Source: Coprococcus sp. (GTDB lineage: Bacteria > Bacillota > Clostridia > Lachnospirales > Lachnospiraceae). From it: a stretch of 9,503 bases of DNA. The notes below the pieces were generated by a model. That model searched no databases and was not told the origin of the DNA. It saw only the letters and a list, made by a program, of their open reading frames with translations. The position numbers and the translations under genes are program-made. The first letter of the stretch is position 1, and every line of letters starts with the position of its first letter. The stretch spans positions 1 through 9,503 of the forward strand of contig JAEDGN010000077.1 of NCBI GenBank assembly GCA_016297495.1, in the 5' to 3' direction. Below are positions 6,986-9,503 of this stretch, piece by piece.

Positions 6986-8332
6986 TTAATGCAGGGATGC
7001 TGCTGCCTCCTGTACCTGCTGCATCACGCTCTCAGGAGTCTCGTCGCCTGTTGCGATAGCCTGTGCCCCCTGTCCGTATACTGTATAAACAGTTGCGTTG
7101 CAGGCATTGTCAAACCACGGTGTCAGTTTTGAAGCATTACTGATTATTTCCATTGCTTCCAGCTGTGCCGGCAAAGCATTCGTCTCGTCAACGGCACCTG
7201 CCACACTGGAGATATCGCCGCACTGAGTTGTCAGTGCTTCACCGCCTGTCTTGCTTACAAGCCACTTTAAGAACTTCCGGCATTCTTCTGGATACTTTGT
7301 CTTTGTGCTGATCATAAAACCTTCCGGTGCACCTGTCAGCGCATTCGGGTCACCCTTGCCTTCCTCAAATGCAGGGAAGTTAAAGAAGCCATACTCGAAA
7401 CCATCCGGAAGAGATTGCTCAAGCAATGTAATTTCTGCAAACTGGAGATACATAATTGGTGCCTCACCTGTTGCGAAATAAGTATTTCTCGCTGTCTCAT
7501 GATCGATAGCTACACAAGTTTCACCCATGTAAGAGGTAAGCTGCTGCCATTTCTCAAGTACTGTCACATAAGCAGGATCCGTAAATTCACCTGTTGATGC
7601 TTCATAATCCGCTGCCAGTACATCCGGATCAATCATTCTCTGGTTCATTGTGCCAAGATAATGCAGGATTGCCCAATTGTCAGCCAGACCTTCAACAATA
7701 GGTGTCTCATAGCCTGCTGCCTGCAGTGCGTCCAGAACATTAATGAACTCTGTCCATGTTGTTGGCACTTCCAGATTATTCTCTTCGAAAATTGTCTTAT
7801 TATAGAAGAACACTTTGCCGTCCTGTGACCACGGGGCAGCGTAGATTTCGCCGTCGAAAGTAAATCCATCTACGCTGGCCTGAGCAATTGCACCCGACCA
7901 CTCAGTATCACTCTCGTACATATCATTCAGTACTGCCACATTACCTGTCGCAATCATTTCCTGAGCAAAAGTTCCGGACCACGAGGAAAAAACGTCCGGA
8001 ACCTCGTCAGTTCCAACAATCATACGAATCTTCTCTTTATATTGGTCATTTAAGATACAGTCCATGTTAATTGTAACGTTGGGATTCTCTTCCATATACT
8101 GCTCGATTAATGACTGGAACATGGAATTCTTCGGATCGTTTGGCCAACGATGGAAGAAATTGATAACGACCTGTTCGCCATCCCCTGCTGCATCTGCAGC
8201 TGATGCTTCTGTCTGAGTTCCTTCATTTCCTGCTTCAGATGCCTTTGTCTCAGCTGTGTCTGAGCCGCATGCCATCAGCGACATACTCATGATCGCCGCC
8301 ATTACCAATGCTGCTACTTTTCTTAACTTCAT
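6986..8332 (-). CDS. frlO: ABC transporter substrate-binding lipoprotein (SBP family 1, FrlO type)
   Basis: Extracellular binding lipoprotein of 448 residues that would capture the fructosamine and deliver it to FrlN/FrlM. The N-terminus MKLRK plus a hydrophobic stretch ends in the lipobox LMAC, with C22 as lipidated cysteine. Residues about 23-55 are a linker rich in Ala, Glu, Thr and Gly. The mature domain starts near VVINFFHRW and contains NPNVTI, VPDVFSSWSG, AAPWSQDGKVFFYNK and GAPEGFMIS, typical of family 1 sugar-binding proteins of the MalE/MsmE class. Start: ATG with GAGGAGGG at 8339-8346, six bases upstream. It lies 86 bases after frlB and 111 before frlN; both gaps carry hairpins. 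The assignment to fructosamines is from position between frlB and frlN; the protein alone would support only oligosaccharide or glycoside binding. Confidence 0.87.
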   Translation of the reverse strand: MKLRKVAALVMAAIMSMSLMACGSDTAETKASEAGNEGTQTEASAADAAGDGEQVVINFFHRWPNDPKNSMFQSLIEQYMEENPNVTINMDCILNDQYKEKIRMIVGTDEVPDVFSSWSGTFAQEMIATGNVAVLNDMYESDTEWSGAIAQASVDGFTFDGEIYAAPWSQDGKVFFYNKTIFEENNLEVPTTWTEFINVLDALQAAGYETPIVEGLADNWAILHYLGTMNQRMIDPDVLAADYEASTGEFTDPAYVTVLEKWQQLTSYMGETCVAIDHETARNTYFATGEAPIMYLQFAEITLLEQSLPDGFEYGFFNFPAFEEGKGDPNALTGAPEGFMISTKTKYPEECRKFLKWLVSKTGGEALTTQCGDISSVAGAVDETNALPAQLEAMEIISNASKLTPWFDNACNATVYTVYGQGAQAIATGDETPESVMQQVQEAAASLH

Positions 8333-8375
8333 TTCTTACCCTCCTCAATGCCTGGGAACTTTTTGTTTCTTTTTT

Positions 8376-8406
8376 GCTGACCATCCCTGTTCTCACACAG
8401 ATCAGC
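8376..8406 (-). other. Hairpin in the frlB-frlO intergenic RNA
   Basis: GCTGATC pairs with GGTCAGC (seven pairs, one G-U), with a possible inner TGT/ACA pairing. On the coding strand it is followed by an A-run rather than U residues, so it is not a terminator in the direction of the operon. It may be a processing or stability element in front of frlO. Confidence 0.4.
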
Positions 8407-8418
8407 TGCATTTTATGC

Positions 8419-9396
8419 TTAATACTCCATCCTCCACATATAGCGGCGAACGCTCAGATCATGCCCTCTCTGATAAGCAAACTCATCAGCCAGTGCGCGA
8501 AGAACAGCGCCTGCTACCAGTGGTGCAAAGTATTCCTGCACTTCCTCATCAATACCTGTCATATCGAAATCTGCGCAATCAACCAGCATGATTGAATCGC
8601 AGTATTTCTGGCAGAAATTGTACGCACGCTCGTCCAGCGGTCTGGTCGCGCCAAGTCCCTTGATAATAATGAATGGCACATCAAAATCTGTTACTTCAAA
8701 TGGTCCATGGAAGTATTCACCGGAATGAATACAATTTGAATGAATCCACTGCATTTCCATCAGCAGGCAGATAGCGAAGGAATATGCCTCACCGTAGCAT
8801 GCGCCGCTGCCCATCGTATAAATAAGTTCCTCTCTCTTATACTTTTTGCCCCATTCCTTTAACCTGTCTGCATACAATGCCTTTGCCCGTTCAAGCACAT
8901 CGTTGATATTCTCAACAGAAGCGATACCTTTCTCATATTTTTCACAAGGCGCTACTGCATTCAATATACGGAAAATCAATGAAAACAATACAGCCTTATT
9001 CAAATCACTGGCATCAGCTTCCTTTCCCCAATCATAGTGAATCGGATACTCGGCTGCCTCCCAGAGCGGAGATCCTTCAAGATTGGATAATGCAATAGTT
9101 GTAGCTCCCTTCTCTCTGGCAACCGCTGTCGCTTTCACCGTTTCAGGTGTATTGCCTGAATGAGAGCAGGTAATCACAACAGAATCCGGTCCCAGTGCCT
9201 TCGGAGCGCGATGCACAAATTCATTGGAAGTATAGATACTGGCAGGAATAGCCAGCTCACGGTCAAATATGTACTGTGCAGGCATCATAAATGCCTGGGA
9301 GCCGCCGCACGCCACAAAATAAAAGTGGTTGATATTATCCTTGGCAGTAACAGCAGCCACGGCCGTATTAATTTGATTGATATGTTCTTGTTTCAT
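8419..9396 (-). CDS. frlB: Fructosamine-6-phosphate deglycase, SIS family
   Basis: Cytoplasmic enzyme of 325 residues that would cleave a fructosamine 6-phosphate (for example fructoselysine 6-phosphate) to glucose 6-phosphate and the free amino acid. Two SIS domains are visible. The first has VACGGS (residues 28-33) and SHSGNTPET (78-86), the sugar-phosphate loop. The second carries MEMQWIHS and HSGEYFHGPFE. E214 and H230 fall at the spacing and numbers I recall for the catalytic pair of Salmonella FraB, and the end RRYMWRMEY matches the family's RRYMWKVEY tail. Overall it resembles B. subtilis FrlB and Salmonella FraB (fructose-aspartate 6-phosphate deglycase) more than E. coli FrlB. Start: ATG with GGAGGA at 9403-9408, six bases upstream. 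First gene of the operon. The amino acid part of the substrate is uncertain. Confidence 0.9.
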   Translation of the reverse strand: MKQEHINQINTAVAAVTAKDNINHFYFVACGGSQAFMMPAQYIFDRELAIPASIYTSNEFVHRAPKALGPDSVVITCSHSGNTPETVKATAVAREKGATTIALSNLEGSPLWEAAEYPIHYDWGKEADASDLNKAVLFSLIFRILNAVAPCEKYEKGIASVENINDVLERAKALYADRLKEWGKKYKREELIYTMGSGACYGEAYSFAICLLMEMQWIHSNCIHSGEYFHGPFEVTDFDVPFIIIKGLGATRPLDERAYNFCQKYCDSIMLVDCADFDMTGIDEEVQEYFAPLVAGAVLRALADEFAYQRGHDLSVRRYMWRMEY

Positions 9397-9431
9397 AGTA
9401 GTTCCTCCGTTTCTGGAAAATATATATTGTT

Positions 9432-9445
9432 ATATAACGTTATAT
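9432..9445. promoter_or_regulatory. Perfect 14-base palindrome, candidate FrlR operator
   Basis: ATATAACGTTATAT is identical to its own reverse complement and lies just downstream of the predicted -10 box, at about +5 to +18 of the frlB transcript. That is a classic position for a repressor site, and a GntR regulator is encoded in the locus. The AT-rich surroundings make chance palindromes more likely. Confidence 0.5.
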
Positions 9446-9456
9446 TATATATTATT

Positions 9457-9485
9457 ATGATACATCAACATCTGTAATCTGTCAA
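9457..9485 (-). promoter_or_regulatory. Promoter of the frlBONMD operon
   Basis: A perfect -35 TTGACA (9480-9485), a 17-base spacer and TATCAT (9457-9462, one mismatch to TATAAT). Transcription would start near 9450, leaving a leader of about 53 bases that contains the palindrome and the frlB ribosome binding site. Confidence 0.75.
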
Positions 9486-9486
9486 C

Positions 9487-9503
9487 CGATTTTTATTAAA
9501 TCG
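9487..9503. repeat. Inverted repeat directly upstream of the frlB -35 box
   Basis: CGATTT and AAATCG flank a five-base TTATT spacer. The repeat touches the window edge and may extend further. It could be the end of a neighbouring terminator or an upstream regulator site; nothing decides this here. Confidence 0.3.

Noticed and set aside
9420..9450. Catabolite-repression (cre) site near the frlB promoter
   Set aside because: The only CG-centred dyad there does not fit the cre consensus; it reads better as a regulator palindrome.
1..9503. CRISPR arrays, insertion sequences, tRNA or phage genes
   Set aside because: No spaced direct repeats, transposase-like frames, terminal inverted repeat pairs or cloverleaf sequences were found by reading both strands.

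Overview
The window looks like chromosomal DNA of a low-to-moderate GC Firmicute, most likely a gut-type clostridium (Lachnospiraceae-like). The reasons are the T-box leader in front of valS, strong AGGAG-type ribosome binding sites, sigma-A-type promoters, and an ABC sugar-binding lipoprotein typical of that group. The taxonomic placement is inferred from style, not from a marker search. Every gene I can support lies on the minus strand, so the window reads right to left.

From the right end: a promoter with a perfect TTGACA -35 box and a 14-base palindrome at its expected start site (about 9432-9485) leads into frlB (SIS-family sugar-phosphate deglycase). Then come frlO (substrate-binding lipoprotein), frlN and frlM (CUT1-type permeases) and frlD (PfkB-family kinase), followed by a rho-independent terminator (4163-4202). 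This is the same order as the frlBONMD fructosamine operon of Bacillus subtilis. The proposed pathway is uptake of a fructosamine (Amadori product, i.e. glycated amino acid) by FrlONM with an ATPase encoded elsewhere, phosphorylation on sugar carbon 6 by FrlD, and cleavage by FrlB to glucose 6-phosphate plus the free amino acid.

A second transcription unit has its own TTGCTG/17/TATAAT promoter (4122-4150). It encodes a PHP-family phosphoesterase of the histidinol-phosphatase type and, 10 bases later, a GntR/HutC regulator that I call FrlR. The PHP gene is the unusual member of the locus, since it is not part of the frl pathway as I know it.

At the left is housekeeping DNA: a T-box riboswitch with its own promoter (about 2129-2419, probable valine GUA specifier), then valS, which runs off the left edge after 692 codons. 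The one stretch over 300 bases without a gene (2079-2502) holds the valS ribosome binding site, the T-box leader, its promoter and a weak AT-rich dyad.

I see no tRNA or rRNA gene, CRISPR array, insertion sequence or phage gene. Most of the window is explained by known families. The points that deserve attention are the PHP phosphatase in an Amadori-product locus, the missing ATPase, the candidate FrlR operator(s), the hairpins on both sides of frlO, and a possible 16-residue coupled peptide between frlM and frlD.
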